Source: Pontibacillus marinus BH030004 = DSM 16465 (lineage in GTDB: Bacteria; Bacillota; Bacilli; Bacillales; BH030062). Taken from it: 64,000 nt of DNA. Below the pieces are notes generated by a model. That model was not told the DNA's origin, searched no databases, and saw nothing but the letters and a program-made list of their open reading frames with translations. The stretch is taken from assembly GCF_000425225.1 (NCBI RefSeq), contig NZ_KE384333.1, positions 49,308 to 113,307 of the forward strand. The letters are read 5' to 3'. The translations under genes were made by a program, and so were the position numbers. Shown here one piece after another: positions 1 through 8,306 of this stretch (its first letter is position 1; each line of letters opens with the position of its first letter).

Positions 1-964
1 CTAATAAAATTTGAAATATTATGACTGATGATACGTTAGGTAAAACAGCAAAAGCAAAAATTTGCAGTACAAAGAAAGATGTATATGTGTTTGCACGACC
101 AATATAATCTGACAATGTTGCCCAACCTATACGCCCAAATCCATTAAATAACCCAAGTACACCTACTAGCGCAGCAGCTTCAGTAGTACTTAACCCTACA
201 CTTTCCTCTGCCAGTGGTTTTGCAGCTGATAAGATAGCAATACCACATGTAACATTGATAAAGAGCATGAGCCACAAGTAGTAAAATCGTTTGGTTTTCA
301 CAGCTTCATTTGCAGTAAGCTGAGCTAAATCGGCTTTAACTTTCTTTTCACCCTTCTCAACCTTTTCCTGAAAACCACTTGGCATCCAACCTTCAGGTGG
401 CTTTTCTAGATATAAAGAAGAAATAAGCATAATAACAAAATACGCAATACCTAAGATGTAGAACGTAGCAGCAATGCCTACGGATTTAATTAAAGCATCC
501 ATAATGGGACTGCTAATAGCTGCTGCAAACCCAAACCCCATAATCGCGAGCCCCGTTGCAAGCCCTCTACGGTCTGGGAACCATTTAACAAGCGTAGAAA
601 CCGGGGCAATATAACCAACACCTAGACCGATTCCACCTAGCGCTCCGTAAAATATGTACAAGAGTGGTAAGGAACCAAAATTCACAGCAAGCCCTGACCC
701 CGCAACTCCTAAACCAAATAGTATAGCAGCTAGTAAACCAGACTTACGAGGACCATGTTTCTCTACAAAACTACCTAAAAATGCTGCAGCTAACCCTAAA
801 AACAAAATGGCTAGACTAAAGGTCAGTTGCACTTGACTATTACTCCATCCAAATTCATTGACTAATGGATTCGTAAAGTTACTCCAAGCATACACAGAGC
901 CAATTGAGAGGTGGATCCCCACCCCCGAAAGTGCTATGAGCCAACGATTTTTTGTTTTACTCAA
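1..964 (-). CDS. OFA-type MFS transporter, 3' end outside window
   Basis: Major facilitator superfamily transporter of the oxalate/formate antiporter (OFA, YhjX-like) branch, cytoplasmic membrane. About 320 residues are visible; the C-terminus lies beyond position 1. Seen: the first membrane segments begin SKTKNRWLIALSGVGIHLS, with the typical SIGSVYAWSNF early motif, an FVEKHGPRKSG loop after TM2 and the WFPDRRGLATG loop. A basic central loop ends in KVKADLAQLT. The start is a TTG at 964 with AGGAGTG 8 bases upstream; no ATG fits better. Substrate cannot be read; OFA members move small carboxylates (oxalate, formate, lactate, pyruvate). A hairpin and a cre-like site lie in the leader, suggesting carbon control. 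Confidence 0.85.
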   Translation of the reverse strand, partial: MSKTKNRWLIALSGVGIHLSIGSVYAWSNFTNPLVNEFGWSNSQVQLTFSLAILFLGLAAAFLGSFVEKHGPRKSGLLAAILFGLGVAGSGLAVNFGSLPLLYIFYGALGGIGLGVGYIAPVSTLVKWFPDRRGLATGLAIMGFGFAAAISSPIMDALIKSVGIAATFYILGIAYFVIMLISSLYLEKPPEGWMPSGFQEKVEKGEKKVKADLAQLTANEAVKTKRFYYLWLMLFINVTCGIAILSAAKPLAEESVGLSTTEAAALVGVLGLFNGFGRIGWATLSDYIGRANTYTSFFVLQIFAFAVLPNVSSVIIFQILL

Positions 965-994
965 TGTTCTTCACTCCTTTTTTAAAATATAAAA

Positions 995-1034
995 CCGCCA
1001 TTTTCCCATAGGAATGCCAATGAGAAAATGACGG
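995..1034 (-). promoter_or_regulatory. hairpin in leader of the OFA transporter
   Basis: Arms CCGCCATTTTC (995-1005) and GAAAATGACGG (1024-1034) form an 11-bp stem with one G-T style mismatch. Read on the minus strand the hairpin is followed by TTTTATATTTT and then the RBS of the transporter. This is terminator-like and sits in the 5' leader, so it could be an attenuator or the end of a short upstream transcript. Confidence 0.45.
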
Positions 1035-1075
1035 TAATTTCACACAGGGTCGCTAAGCTAAACCACGTTTTCATT

Positions 1076-1089
1076 TTGTAACGCTTTCA
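1076..1089 (-). promoter_or_regulatory. cre-like site upstream of OFA transporter
   Basis: Minus-strand sequence TGAAAGCGTTACAA matches the CcpA cre consensus TGNAANCGNWNNCA except at one position. It lies about 110 bases upstream of the transporter start. Its role in carbon catabolite control is inferred. Confidence 0.35.
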
Positions 1090-1317
1090 TTTCACTGAAA
1101 ATAATAGGTAACAGGTTCGCTGTTCCTTGTCATATTCAGCATGAAATTTAAATTTTTTGAATTTTCTTATTTTATAATAGATGAATGAGTCCTTTGAAGT
1201 CAAGACTTTTATCCAATTAATAACATCAAAGGCGATAGATAGAAAAAATACACAAAAATACATAGACACCTATCCTTCATCACATACTACATCTAAACGA
1301 TAAAGGAGGTATGCATA

Positions 1318-1497
1318 ATGGATAAACAACGTGCTAAAGAAATACGTGAATCCGAAAATCTAATAAATGTCACCTATAACGGCGATCCAATCTATATCCA
1401 AAATGTAAATGAAAATAATGAAACAGCTAGTGTGTATGAGCTTGAAAATCCTCAAAAACAGCACCAAGTTTCATTAGATGAGCTAACTGAAAGATAA
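1318..1497 (+). CDS. sspH: small acid-soluble spore protein H (SspH)
   Basis: A 59-residue SspH-family small acid-soluble spore protein, made in the forespore under sigma-G in Bacillus and packed with spore DNA. It starts MDKQRAKEIRESENLINVTY and contains NGDPIYIQNV, the family core, with the same 59-residue length as B. subtilis SspH. AAAGGAGG lies 8 bases before the ATG. It is a single-gene unit ended by a strong shared terminator. It marks the organism as a spore former. Confidence 0.93.
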   Translation: MDKQRAKEIRESENLINVTYNGDPIYIQNVNENNETASVYELENPQKQHQVSLDELTER

Positions 1498-1515
1498 AAA
1501 ACCTTAAGTTGAAGC

Positions 1516-1566
1516 AAAAAGCCTGTCTCATCGTTTCCTTGTTACGAAGAGACAGGCTTTTTCTTT
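1516..1566. terminator. bidirectional terminator (sspH / acyltransferase)
   Basis: AAAAAGCCTGTCTC pairs with GAGACAGGCTTTTT around a 19-base loop. T-runs flank both sides, so it can serve sspH and the convergent acyltransferase gene. Confidence 0.9.
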
Positions 1567-2681
1567 TACATCGTTGCTTTTTGTTCAGAGTGCTTTGGTA
1601 CCACAAAAGATGCTTTTTGGGGGAGCTTACCAAATATGGCGCTAGCTCCTGGAACAAATTTATGAACAGTCCAAATGATTAAATAGCAAAGGATTACAGT
1701 GCTTATATAACGTAATCCCATTTGGATGTGGAACATATAGTTTGGATCTGCAGGAATGAATTTCGCCACCTCTCTTAACACAACAGGGTGAAGCAGATAA
1801 AAACCAAATGAATAAACGGCGACATTTTTTACGGCCCCAAATAAACGCTTTGGCATCTTATCACTCGCCAGCTCTGCAAGGCGGAAGATCATATAACTCC
1901 CTGCGACCATATAAATCAGATTCACAAACTTGTACGTAATACCTGGTAGCGTTGATTCATTTAACATATACATATCGTAATGCAGGTACACCGTTGTTAT
2001 ACCAGCGACTGCTGATGCTATGAAAAGAAGAACGCTTGAGTAGCTGCGAATCTTTTGACGCATTTCATTGTAGTACGTCCCAATCCACGCCCCTAGCAAG
2101 AACGTCCCAATACTATTTAAAAATACGTGGAACGTTGTTATTTCATAGGTTGTATTGAGATAAAAGTATAATAGCTCAAGCCCAAATCCAAATGCCCACA
2201 TATACTTTCTGAAAAAGGTGAGCTTTTGCGCCATATATACGAAGAGGGGTAGTACTAAATAAAATTGTACAATTAGAAAAATAAAGTGCAATTGATAATA
2301 GGATTCTCCGTGTAAAATACGATCAACCGATTCCATGATATTAACTTCACGAAATCCGATTTGATACATATACACCTCATAAAAAACGGCCCAAATTAAA
2401 TAGGGAACAAGAATGAATGTTACGCGCTTTTTATAGTAATCTTTTAAAACATCCCAGGTTAAGTTCTTCTTCATATAGTTAAAAAAGAACACCATGCCTG
2501 TAATCATAATAAAGATCCCTGCTTCGATTCGCACGATACGGTTGATAAAGTGGTATTTTTGGAAAGCTCCACTATCAAATGGAAGTGTTGATTGGAATTG
2601 TCCTGTCACATGTACCAACACAACCATTAACATCGCAAATAGCCGAAGCAGAAAGATCGAATCAATTCTGCTTTTAGTCAT
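1566..2681 (-). CDS. acyltransferase 3 family membrane protein
   Basis: Integral membrane O-acyltransferase of the Acyl_transf_3 family, 371 residues, about ten hydrophobic segments. The N-terminus shows the family signature: MTKSRIDSIFLLRLFAMLMV, then VHVTG (usual catalytic-type His in the first helix) and, after TM2, ITGMVFFF. There is no C-terminal SGNH domain as in OatA, so it resembles the free-standing Bacillus YfiQ/YkrP proteins. Such enzymes acetylate or succinylate polysaccharides, peptidoglycan or lipids; the substrate is unknown here. Its ATG has GAGGAATG upstream. Monocistronic. Confidence 0.8.
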   Translation of the reverse strand: MTKSRIDSIFLLRLFAMLMVVLVHVTGQFQSTLPFDSGAFQKYHFINRIVRIEAGIFIMITGMVFFFNYMKKNLTWDVLKDYYKKRVTFILVPYLIWAVFYEVYMYQIGFREVNIMESVDRILHGESYYQLHFIFLIVQFYLVLPLFVYMAQKLTFFRKYMWAFGFGLELLYFYLNTTYEITTFHVFLNSIGTFLLGAWIGTYYNEMRQKIRSYSSVLLFIASAVAGITTVYLHYDMYMLNESTLPGITYKFVNLIYMVAGSYMIFRLAELASDKMPKRLFGAVKNVAVYSFGFYLLHPVVLREVAKFIPADPNYMFHIQMGLRYISTVILCYLIIWTVHKFVPGASAIFGKLPQKASFVVPKHSEQKATM

Positions 2682-2949
2682 TTTGCATTCCTCATTTATT
2701 TCATAAGTTAACCTTGGTAACTATACCATGGTTTTCCTTCATTCTGTTCGGAAAAGTTTCATGCCTCATACATAATAAATCTTTCGAACTAGTATAACGT
2801 TTTTTGTCCTATTTTGGGGTGGTATCTACTGGAAATGAATTTACAAATTAAATTTGTTATGTACCTATGTTGAATTAAGTTCTTCTATTAAAGCCACCGT
2901 TTGTGGAAGACTTGCTTTCTAGATAAAGTGCGAGGAGGTAGTGCAGGGC

Positions 2950-3117
2950 CGAGGGAATTCGGCGTCTAGCCGAGGGATTCCATCGCCTACCCAAGGGATT
3001 CCATCACCTACCCAAGGGATTCCATCACCTACCCGAGGGATTCCGTCACCTACCCGAGCGAATCCATCGCTTACCCGAGCGAATCCATCGCTTACCCAAG
3101 GGAATACTGTTCCTTCC
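2950..3117. repeat. 21-bp tandem repeat, about eight units
   Basis: Direct repeats of exact 21-bp period, consensus CAAGGGATTCCATCACCTAC plus one C. Clear units start at 2971, 2992, 3013, 3034, 3055 and 3076, with degenerate units at 2950 and 3097. Units differ by C/T and G/A changes (CAAGGG, CGAGGG, CGAGCG). Because 21 is a multiple of three the array stays open in several frames, but no credible RBS or protein is present. It fills much of the 628-base gap 2682-3309; the rest of that gap shows nothing beyond the terminator near 3271. Confidence 0.9.
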
Positions 3118-3270
3118 CACGAGAACATAGCCCCCAGCACTGCATAAAAGCAACGGACTCCTCTCAGTTTCAAGTCTTCAACAATCCTGCCATATAACTG
3201 AACAAGCATTATTTAATAGTTCATTTATTTGTTCCCTATGACCAACAACTACTAACATAGCCCACAAACG

Positions 3271-3305
3271 AAAAGTGCCTCCCTCTAATCAAAGAGGAAG
3301 ACACT
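3271..3305 (-). terminator. terminator of the M20 amidohydrolase gene
   Basis: Read on the minus strand, AGTGTCTTCCTC pairs with GAGGGAGGCACT and is followed by TTTTCG. The tail is modest. Confidence 0.7.
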
Positions 3306-3309
3306 GAAT

Positions 3310-4476
3310 TTATAGTTGATTCAAAGCCCACTGAGCTAACAAGGTTGCTCCATATGGCAGGGCTTCTTCATCTAGATCAAATTTTGGATGGTGAAGCGGA
3401 TAAGTCGCTTCTTTTTCTTCATTTCGTACCCCTAATCGGAAGAATACGCCTGGGATTTGTTCTGCATAAAAGGAAAAGTCCTCTCCTCCCATGGATGGTT
3501 TTACAATGGAAAATTGATCTGGACCTAAAACTTCCTCTGCCACTTGTCTTACACTTGGTACAAGTGTCTCATCATTCACCACTGGTGGATAAAAGTAGTT
3601 ATATTGAAAATCATAAGATACACCAAAGCCTTCAGTAATCCCACGAATGATGCTCTCCATTCGGTGTTCAATGGTTGAGCGTACTTCGGGATCTAACGTG
3701 CGAACCGTTCCTCTCATTTTCACGCTTGGTGCAATGGCATTAGGGGCTGATCCACCTTGAATTTGCCCAACTGTGAGCACAGTGGGGGATACTGGATTGA
3801 TTTGGCGACTTACTACTTGTTGTAGTGAACTTACAACCTCTGATGCAACTGTAATAGAATCCGTTGATAAATGAGGATGAGCTGCATGCCCACCTTGTCC
3901 TTTAATTTCTAAGTCAAAAAAGTCGGCAGCTGCACAGGCTTCTCTTTGCGTACAAGTAACCTGACCTGTAGGTACCATTGGATTTACATGCAACCCTGCT
4001 ATGACATCTACTTTTGGATTTTCTAATACGCCGTGTTCAATTAACGTTTGAGCACCAAACAAACCTTCTTCAGCTGGCTGGAAGATTAACTTAACGTTTC
4101 CTCGTTTCGGAGGGTTATCCTTTAGAAGCTTTGCTGCTCCCAAAAGCATGGATGTATGACCATCATGGCCACATAAATGTGCTTTTCCATCTATTTGGGA
4201 TTTGTATGGGACATCTTTTTCATCTTGTATCGGTAAGGCATCCATATCTGCTCGTAACGCTACAGTTAATCCTGGCTCCTCACCTTCAATTAAAGCTGTT
4301 ACACCTGTCTTTGCCACAACTTGGACATGGGGTACACCTAATGCTTCTAATTGCTGTTGAACAAATTGGGATGTACGATTTTCTTCAAACCCCAATTCAG
4401 GATTTTGGTGAAGGTCTCTTCTCCACTCGGTTAAGGTATTATCAAGATTTTTAGCTTGTTTTAGTAATTCATGCAT
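3310..4476 (-). CDS. M20 family amidohydrolase (N-acyl-amino-acid/hippurate hydrolase type)
   Basis: Cytoplasmic zinc amidohydrolase of peptidase family M20D, 388 residues, the usual length. Family members cleave N-acyl amino acids, hippurate, IAA conjugates or N-acetyl-diaminopimelate. Seen: LRADMDALPI (metal-ligand region), HLCGHDGHTSMLLGAAKLL (ligands Cys/His), FQPAEEG (catalytic Glu and ligand Glu), AGLHVNP and a C-terminal MGGEDFSFY with the last ligand His at LHHPKFD. The start ATG has AAGGAGTG upstream. It stands alone, so its substrate cannot be told from neighbours. Confidence 0.87.
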   Translation of the reverse strand: MHELLKQAKNLDNTLTEWRRDLHQNPELGFEENRTSQFVQQQLEALGVPHVQVVAKTGVTALIEGEEPGLTVALRADMDALPIQDEKDVPYKSQIDGKAHLCGHDGHTSMLLGAAKLLKDNPPKRGNVKLIFQPAEEGLFGAQTLIEHGVLENPKVDVIAGLHVNPMVPTGQVTCTQREACAAADFFDLEIKGQGGHAAHPHLSTDSITVASEVVSSLQQVVSRQINPVSPTVLTVGQIQGGSAPNAIAPSVKMRGTVRTLDPEVRSTIEHRMESIIRGITEGFGVSYDFQYNYFYPPVVNDETLVPSVRQVAEEVLGPDQFSIVKPSMGGEDFSFYAEQIPGVFFRLGVRNEEKEATYPLHHPKFDLDEEALPYGATLLAQWALNQL

Positions 4477-4581
4477 TTTTAGAACACTCCTTAAGAGGAA
4501 AACATTCGTAATTATCTGAATCTAGTATTAAAATGTAAGATAAATTATGGTACATTGTTTCGTAGCAAAAAAGACCTTTTG

Positions 4582-4602
4582 ACTTTTTTTCATTTTTTTC
4601 TG
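4582..4602 (+). promoter_or_regulatory. T-rich direct-repeat motif before the kinase gene
   Basis: Contains TTTTTTTCATTTTTTTC, a direct repeat of TTTTTTTC, with flanks AC and TG identical to a second copy at 6672-6692 before the NhaC gene (21 of 21 bases). It lies just upstream of the kinase RBS. I infer a binding site of the adjacent response regulator and hence autoregulation; CitT/DcuR-type regulators are known to bind AT-rich repeats. Confidence 0.5.
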
Positions 4603-4618
4603 AGGGATGGAGCTTATT

Positions 4619-5956
4619 ATGAATCATTCACTTATACAATCCAAAAGTATATGGTTTAAGGTCTTCCTTATCCTTTTAGGGATCTCCATGCCGTTATGGC
4701 TGGGAGCTGATGAAACAGGACTGACGAGCATGATGGATGATCTCAGTCGTGATCCAACGGGGAATACATTGATGTTAACGGCTTTTGTTTTGGTCATGTT
4801 AAATACGGTCCGTGCTCTTCCTCACTATCTTGGATCACTTTTATTAGGAGATGAATTAGCCAAAAAACTTAATAAGCCTTGGCTCACGTTCATCGTTCCT
4901 TTCTTCATCATTCCGCTCGTCTACATCACAATTAATCTCTACAATCCACTTAATTATGATTTTGGTGGTCCAGCGTTATTATTATTGATTTCGATCGTAT
5001 TGTTACATTTATTAGGGAAGGGTCGAATGAGGCCCATACTAAAATCTTTTGTACTAGCTCAGCTACTGTTTGGGTTTCAGTGGTTGGATATGGTTATCTT
5101 TTTAACACCTCTAGGATTTGGAGGAGGACCAATCTCAAGTGAAGTGAAAGAAATTGCAGTAAATATCGGTTTTGGGAACACCTTATCATTATACAGTTTG
5201 CTTTTATGCGGTATATTCATGATCAATGCAGTTGTTCTAGCCGTATACCTTACCGTTTCAGAGCAAAAATGGCGTATGAGACAGGATTTAAATATTGCTA
5301 GGGGAGAAATGGTAGAATCTCGTGCTGGTCGTGAAGCTTTACATCTGGTTCATGACTTAAAAACTCCTCTCTCCCTTATTGAAGGTCTTAACTCCTTGAT
5401 TCAAATGAAAGCTAAAGATCAGGATGTTCAAGAATACACAGAGCAAATATCCGAATCGATTGAATCTACAAGTAATATGGTCTCTGAGATTTTGTATGAA
5501 GAAAAGAAAAACTGGTGTACCCTTTCAAGGTTGATTGAATATGTACGAGCCAATAAACTGACCGACCAATCGATAGATTTTCAATTTGAGCTTCATGCAG
5601 ATCCGAATATAAAAGTGTATGTAAATAAAATTCGTATGACAAGAGCCATTGTGAACTTGATTGATAACGCCTGTGATGCCGTTGATGGGAAATTAAACGC
5701 CAAGGTGACAATTCGATCAGAATTCGATGAATCAGGTATCTGGTTAGGCGTAGAAGACAATGGAAAGGGACTCTCTAAAAAGGAACAGCAAAAAATTTGG
5801 AGTGCTGGTTACAGTACGAAGGCTCATCCTGGTGTAGGTCTAACGTTTGTGAAAAACGTCGTTGAGGAGCATGAAGCTACCTTGAAAATCGATAGTGAAT
5901 TAAAAAAAGGAACAACCTTCTGGATTGTTCTACCAAAGGAGTGTGTGCAGCTATGA
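4619..5956 (+). CDS. membrane sensor histidine kinase
   Basis: Histidine kinase of 445 residues. About six hydrophobic segments fill residues 10-210, followed by a short linker. A DHp helix carries LVHDLKTPLSLIEG (phospho-His), and the HATPase domain shows NLIDNACDAV (N box), DNGKGL (G1) and GVGLTFVKN (G2). There is no obvious extracellular PAS, so sensing is probably within the membrane region, as in GlnK-like kinases. The ATG at 4619 has GGATGGAG 6 bases upstream; an in-frame ATG at 4607 would overlap that RBS. The stop overlaps the regulator start as ATGA, so the two are translationally coupled. The ligand is unknown; the shared motif points to control of the NhaC gene. Confidence 0.85.
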   Translation: MNHSLIQSKSIWFKVFLILLGISMPLWLGADETGLTSMMDDLSRDPTGNTLMLTAFVLVMLNTVRALPHYLGSLLLGDELAKKLNKPWLTFIVPFFIIPLVYITINLYNPLNYDFGGPALLLLISIVLLHLLGKGRMRPILKSFVLAQLLFGFQWLDMVIFLTPLGFGGGPISSEVKEIAVNIGFGNTLSLYSLLLCGIFMINAVVLAVYLTVSEQKWRMRQDLNIARGEMVESRAGREALHLVHDLKTPLSLIEGLNSLIQMKAKDQDVQEYTEQISESIESTSNMVSEILYEEKKNWCTLSRLIEYVRANKLTDQSIDFQFELHADPNIKVYVNKIRMTRAIVNLIDNACDAVDGKLNAKVTIRSEFDESGIWLGVEDNGKGLSKKEQQKIWSAGYSTKAHPGVGLTFVKNVVEEHEATLKIDSELKKGTTFWIVLPKECVQL

Positions 5957-6573
5957 ACATTTTAATTATTGATGACGACCCGTCCCTACGTTATATGTTG
6001 ACGGAAATTTGTAAACATGCAGGATGGGACTCAGAGATTGCAGAAAATGGACAAAAGGGCGTGGATTTATTCCAAGAAGGCAAATATGACCTCATTCTTG
6101 TTGATTATCATATGCCAGAGATGGATGGGATTCAAACTGTGAAAGCTATTCGAAGCCTTCACTCTCAAATTCCTATACTCGTTCTAACAGTAGATGAACG
6201 ACAAGAGATTGCTGATCGATTTCTTCAGGAAGGTGCTAATGATTTTGCTTTGAAGCCTGTAAAAGCTCCAGATATTATTTCAAGAATTCAGCTTCATGTT
6301 CAGCTAGCTAATTTAAAAGGATCTCAAGCCCAGGACGATAATGTTTATAGCTCCAAAGGAATCAGTAAAAACACACTCACTCATATTGAGGATTATATGA
6401 AAAAGCAACCTGAACCAAGCTCTGTAGATGAAATTTCAAAAGAGGTCAATCTTGCCTATCCGACAGTTTATCGGTATGTAACTCATTTGCTGAACGAAGG
6501 CAAAGTAAAGCAGATCGATTCACACCAAAAGATGGGGCGACCTAAAAAGTTATATCAATGGTACTCCGCTTAA
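5953..6573 (+). CDS. response regulator, REC plus CitT-like HTH
   Basis: Response regulator of 206 residues, partner of the upstream kinase. The receiver domain (1-115) shows IIDDDPS (acidic pocket), LILVDYHMPEMDG (phospho-Asp) and ALKPVKAPD (conserved Lys). The C-terminal part (about 140-206) has a winged-helix-like SVDEISKEVNLAYPTVYRYV and RPKKLYQW, resembling the CitT/DctR/MalR output domain that controls carboxylate transporters. The ATG at 5953 has AAAGGAGTG upstream and forms ATGA with the kinase stop. The likely target is the NhaC gene, where its candidate site lies about 36-56 bases before the inferred transcription start. Confidence 0.85.
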   Translation: MNILIIDDDPSLRYMLTEICKHAGWDSEIAENGQKGVDLFQEGKYDLILVDYHMPEMDGIQTVKAIRSLHSQIPILVLTVDERQEIADRFLQEGANDFALKPVKAPDIISRIQLHVQLANLKGSQAQDDNVYSSKGISKNTLTHIEDYMKKQPEPSSVDEISKEVNLAYPTVYRYVTHLLNEGKVKQIDSHQKMGRPKKLYQWYSA

Positions 6574-6602
6574 GCATTCGCCTTTGGGCGAGTGTTTTTT
6601 AT
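6574..6602 (+). terminator. terminator of the two-component operon
   Basis: GCATTCGCC, a TTT loop and GGGCGAGTG, followed by TTTTTTATT. Confidence 0.85.
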
Positions 6603-6671
6603 TAGATTATTTTTACATCTAACACTGATATAAGCTGATATAAGCACTCTCCCTTCTAGCATCTCCTCTCA

Positions 6672-6721
6672 ACTTTTTTTCATTTTTTTCTGTATGAAAA
6701 TTAAAAATGAGTTCTTATAAT
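6672..6721 (+). promoter_or_regulatory. NhaC promoter with T-rich regulator motif
   Basis: The second copy of the T-rich motif (6672-6692) is followed by a TATAAT -10 box at 6716-6721 with no recognisable -35. That spacing fits a promoter needing an activator bound next to the -35 region. The activator is inferred to be the upstream response regulator. Confidence 0.5.
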
Positions 6722-6767
6722 AATTTTTAACATTTCAAACAATTTAGACATCGAAAGGAGATGCTTT

Positions 6768-8261
6768 ATGGAACATTTCGGCCTATTATCATTATTACCA
6801 TCCGTAGTCGCTTTGGCCCTAGCGATCTGGTCTAAGCGTGTTGTCCCATCATTACTTGCAGGAATTCTGGTAGGGACAATGATGATTGATATTAAAACGA
6901 ATGGTGTCCTGCACGCAATTATGTATTCCATCCTTAACCTATTCAGCGCCATCGCCGGCCATCCTGCTGATGCAGAGGCAGGTATCCGAGGCATGGGACT
7001 CGTAAAAGGGGCTGGACGTGCTGAACTCATAATCGTTGTATTCTTACTCGGGGCATTTATCGGCGTCCTTAATAAATCGGGCGGTGCTTATGCATTCGGT
7101 AATTGGTTAGCTAACAAAGTTCGTGGAAAACAAGGTGCCCAAGTATCCACTGCACTAATGGGAAGTTCCCTATTCACAAGTGCTTACTTTAGCTCCCTTG
7201 CTACAGGAACTGTTTTCCGACCAATTTATGATCGTATGAATATTTCAAGAGCAAAATTAGCATTCTTTCTAGACTCAACTTCGTCTCCAATCAACGTACT
7301 TGTACCGATTTCTGGTTGGGTAGCATTCATGGGAGCGCTCATGGTAGATAACATTCCAAGCGTAAATGATCCTATTGCAGGTCTAGCACAAACTGTGCCA
7401 TACAACTTTTATAACATCGTTATCTTAGTTATGGTGTTCCTTTTTGCTAGTGGTAAATTGAAAGATTTCGGACCTATGAAAAAAGCTGAAGAACGTGCGA
7501 AGCAAGGAAAAGAACCTGGATTTGAAGAGCAAGAGGTTGCAGCTACTGCAGAACCGAATAAAGGTAAAAATGCATCTCCTTCAGACATGTTACTTCCGCT
7601 TGGTGTTTCAATTGCAACACTTGTTTTACTTGGCATGTGGAATTATACACTACCGTACTTCTTCGAGGTTGAAAAGCTTCCTTTAGACGGTAACAAAATG
7701 CTTATTATCAGCTTCGGTCTTGGTATTATCGTTGCCTTCTTGAAGTACACTTTAGGAAAACTTATGACACCAAAACAATTCTCTGAAGAACTATTTGAAG
7801 GTTCAAAAACCGTCATTCTAGGTGCTGTTATTATTCTATTAGCCGTTACACTAGGCGACATCATGCGCGCAACAGCTCCAGAAGGAACTGGCGCAGCTGC
7901 ATTCATTGGTGAAGTAGCAAAAGGCGTGATTCCTAGCGCAATCATCCCATTAGCCTTATTTATCATTTCTGGATTTGTGGCATTCTCCATGGGAACTTCA
8001 TTCGGAACTTGGGCGATTATGATGCCGATCGGTGTTTCCTTGATGCTAGCAACTGGCGGAGATCCCATCCTTGCTGCTGCCGCAGTTCTTTCAGGCGGAG
8101 CATTTGGAGACCACACCTCTCCGATCTCAGATACCAGTATCATGTCCTCCGTTGGTTCAGATTGCGACCACATGGAGCACATCAATACGCAGCTCCCTTA
8201 CGCACTAACAGCTGCAAGCGTAGCTTCCGTATTCTTCCTTGTTGCAGGATTTATCATGTAG
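6768..8261 (+). CDS. NhaC-family Na+/H+ (or carboxylate/Na+) antiporter
   Basis: Polytopic transporter of 497 residues, NhaC family, cytoplasmic membrane. It begins MEHFGLLSLLPSVVALALAI and has roughly 12 hydrophobic segments interrupted by a charged loop at about 225-270 (KKAEERAKQGKEPGFEEQEV). Family motifs include GSSLFTSAYFSSLATGTVFR, DSTSSPINVLVPISGW and GGAFGDHTSPISDTSIMSS. Known members exchange Na+ for H+ or couple malate/lactate exchange (MleN); the neighbouring CitT-like regulator makes a carboxylate role possible. AAAGGAG precedes the ATG. It ends at a convergent terminator. Confidence 0.85.
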   Translation: MEHFGLLSLLPSVVALALAIWSKRVVPSLLAGILVGTMMIDIKTNGVLHAIMYSILNLFSAIAGHPADAEAGIRGMGLVKGAGRAELIIVVFLLGAFIGVLNKSGGAYAFGNWLANKVRGKQGAQVSTALMGSSLFTSAYFSSLATGTVFRPIYDRMNISRAKLAFFLDSTSSPINVLVPISGWVAFMGALMVDNIPSVNDPIAGLAQTVPYNFYNIVILVMVFLFASGKLKDFGPMKKAEERAKQGKEPGFEEQEVAATAEPNKGKNASPSDMLLPLGVSIATLVLLGMWNYTLPYFFEVEKLPLDGNKMLIISFGLGIIVAFLKYTLGKLMTPKQFSEELFEGSKTVILGAVIILLAVTLGDIMRATAPEGTGAAAFIGEVAKGVIPSAIIPLALFIISGFVAFSMGTSFGTWAIMMPIGVSLMLATGGDPILAAAAVLSGGAFGDHTSPISDTSIMSSVGSDCDHMEHINTQLPYALTAASVASVFFLVAGFIM

Positions 8262-8263
8262 AC

Positions 8264-8306
8264 AAAAAAGTGCCTGACTCACACAAAATGAGCAGGCACT
8301 TTTTTA
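8264..8306. terminator. bidirectional terminator (NhaC / Idh-MocA gene)
   Basis: AAAAAGTGCCTG pairs with CAGGCACTTTTTT around an 18-base loop. It serves both convergent genes; the last bases overlap the stop region of the minus-strand gene. Confidence 0.9.

Noticed and set aside
1087..1269. 60-codon minus-strand ORF near sspH
   Set aside because: A weak AGGATAGG precedes an ATG, but the peptide has no domain or family look and AT-rich DNA easily gives such frames.
2919..3209. Open frames on both strands over the 21-bp repeat, with VGDGIPW- or GIPSPTQ-like heptads
   Set aside because: They stay open because the unit is a multiple of three; no ribosome site, and frames on both strands are equally open.
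7643..8185. 180-codon antisense frame within the NhaC gene
   Set aside because: Opposite a conserved transporter; composition is that of a reverse frame and there is no RBS.
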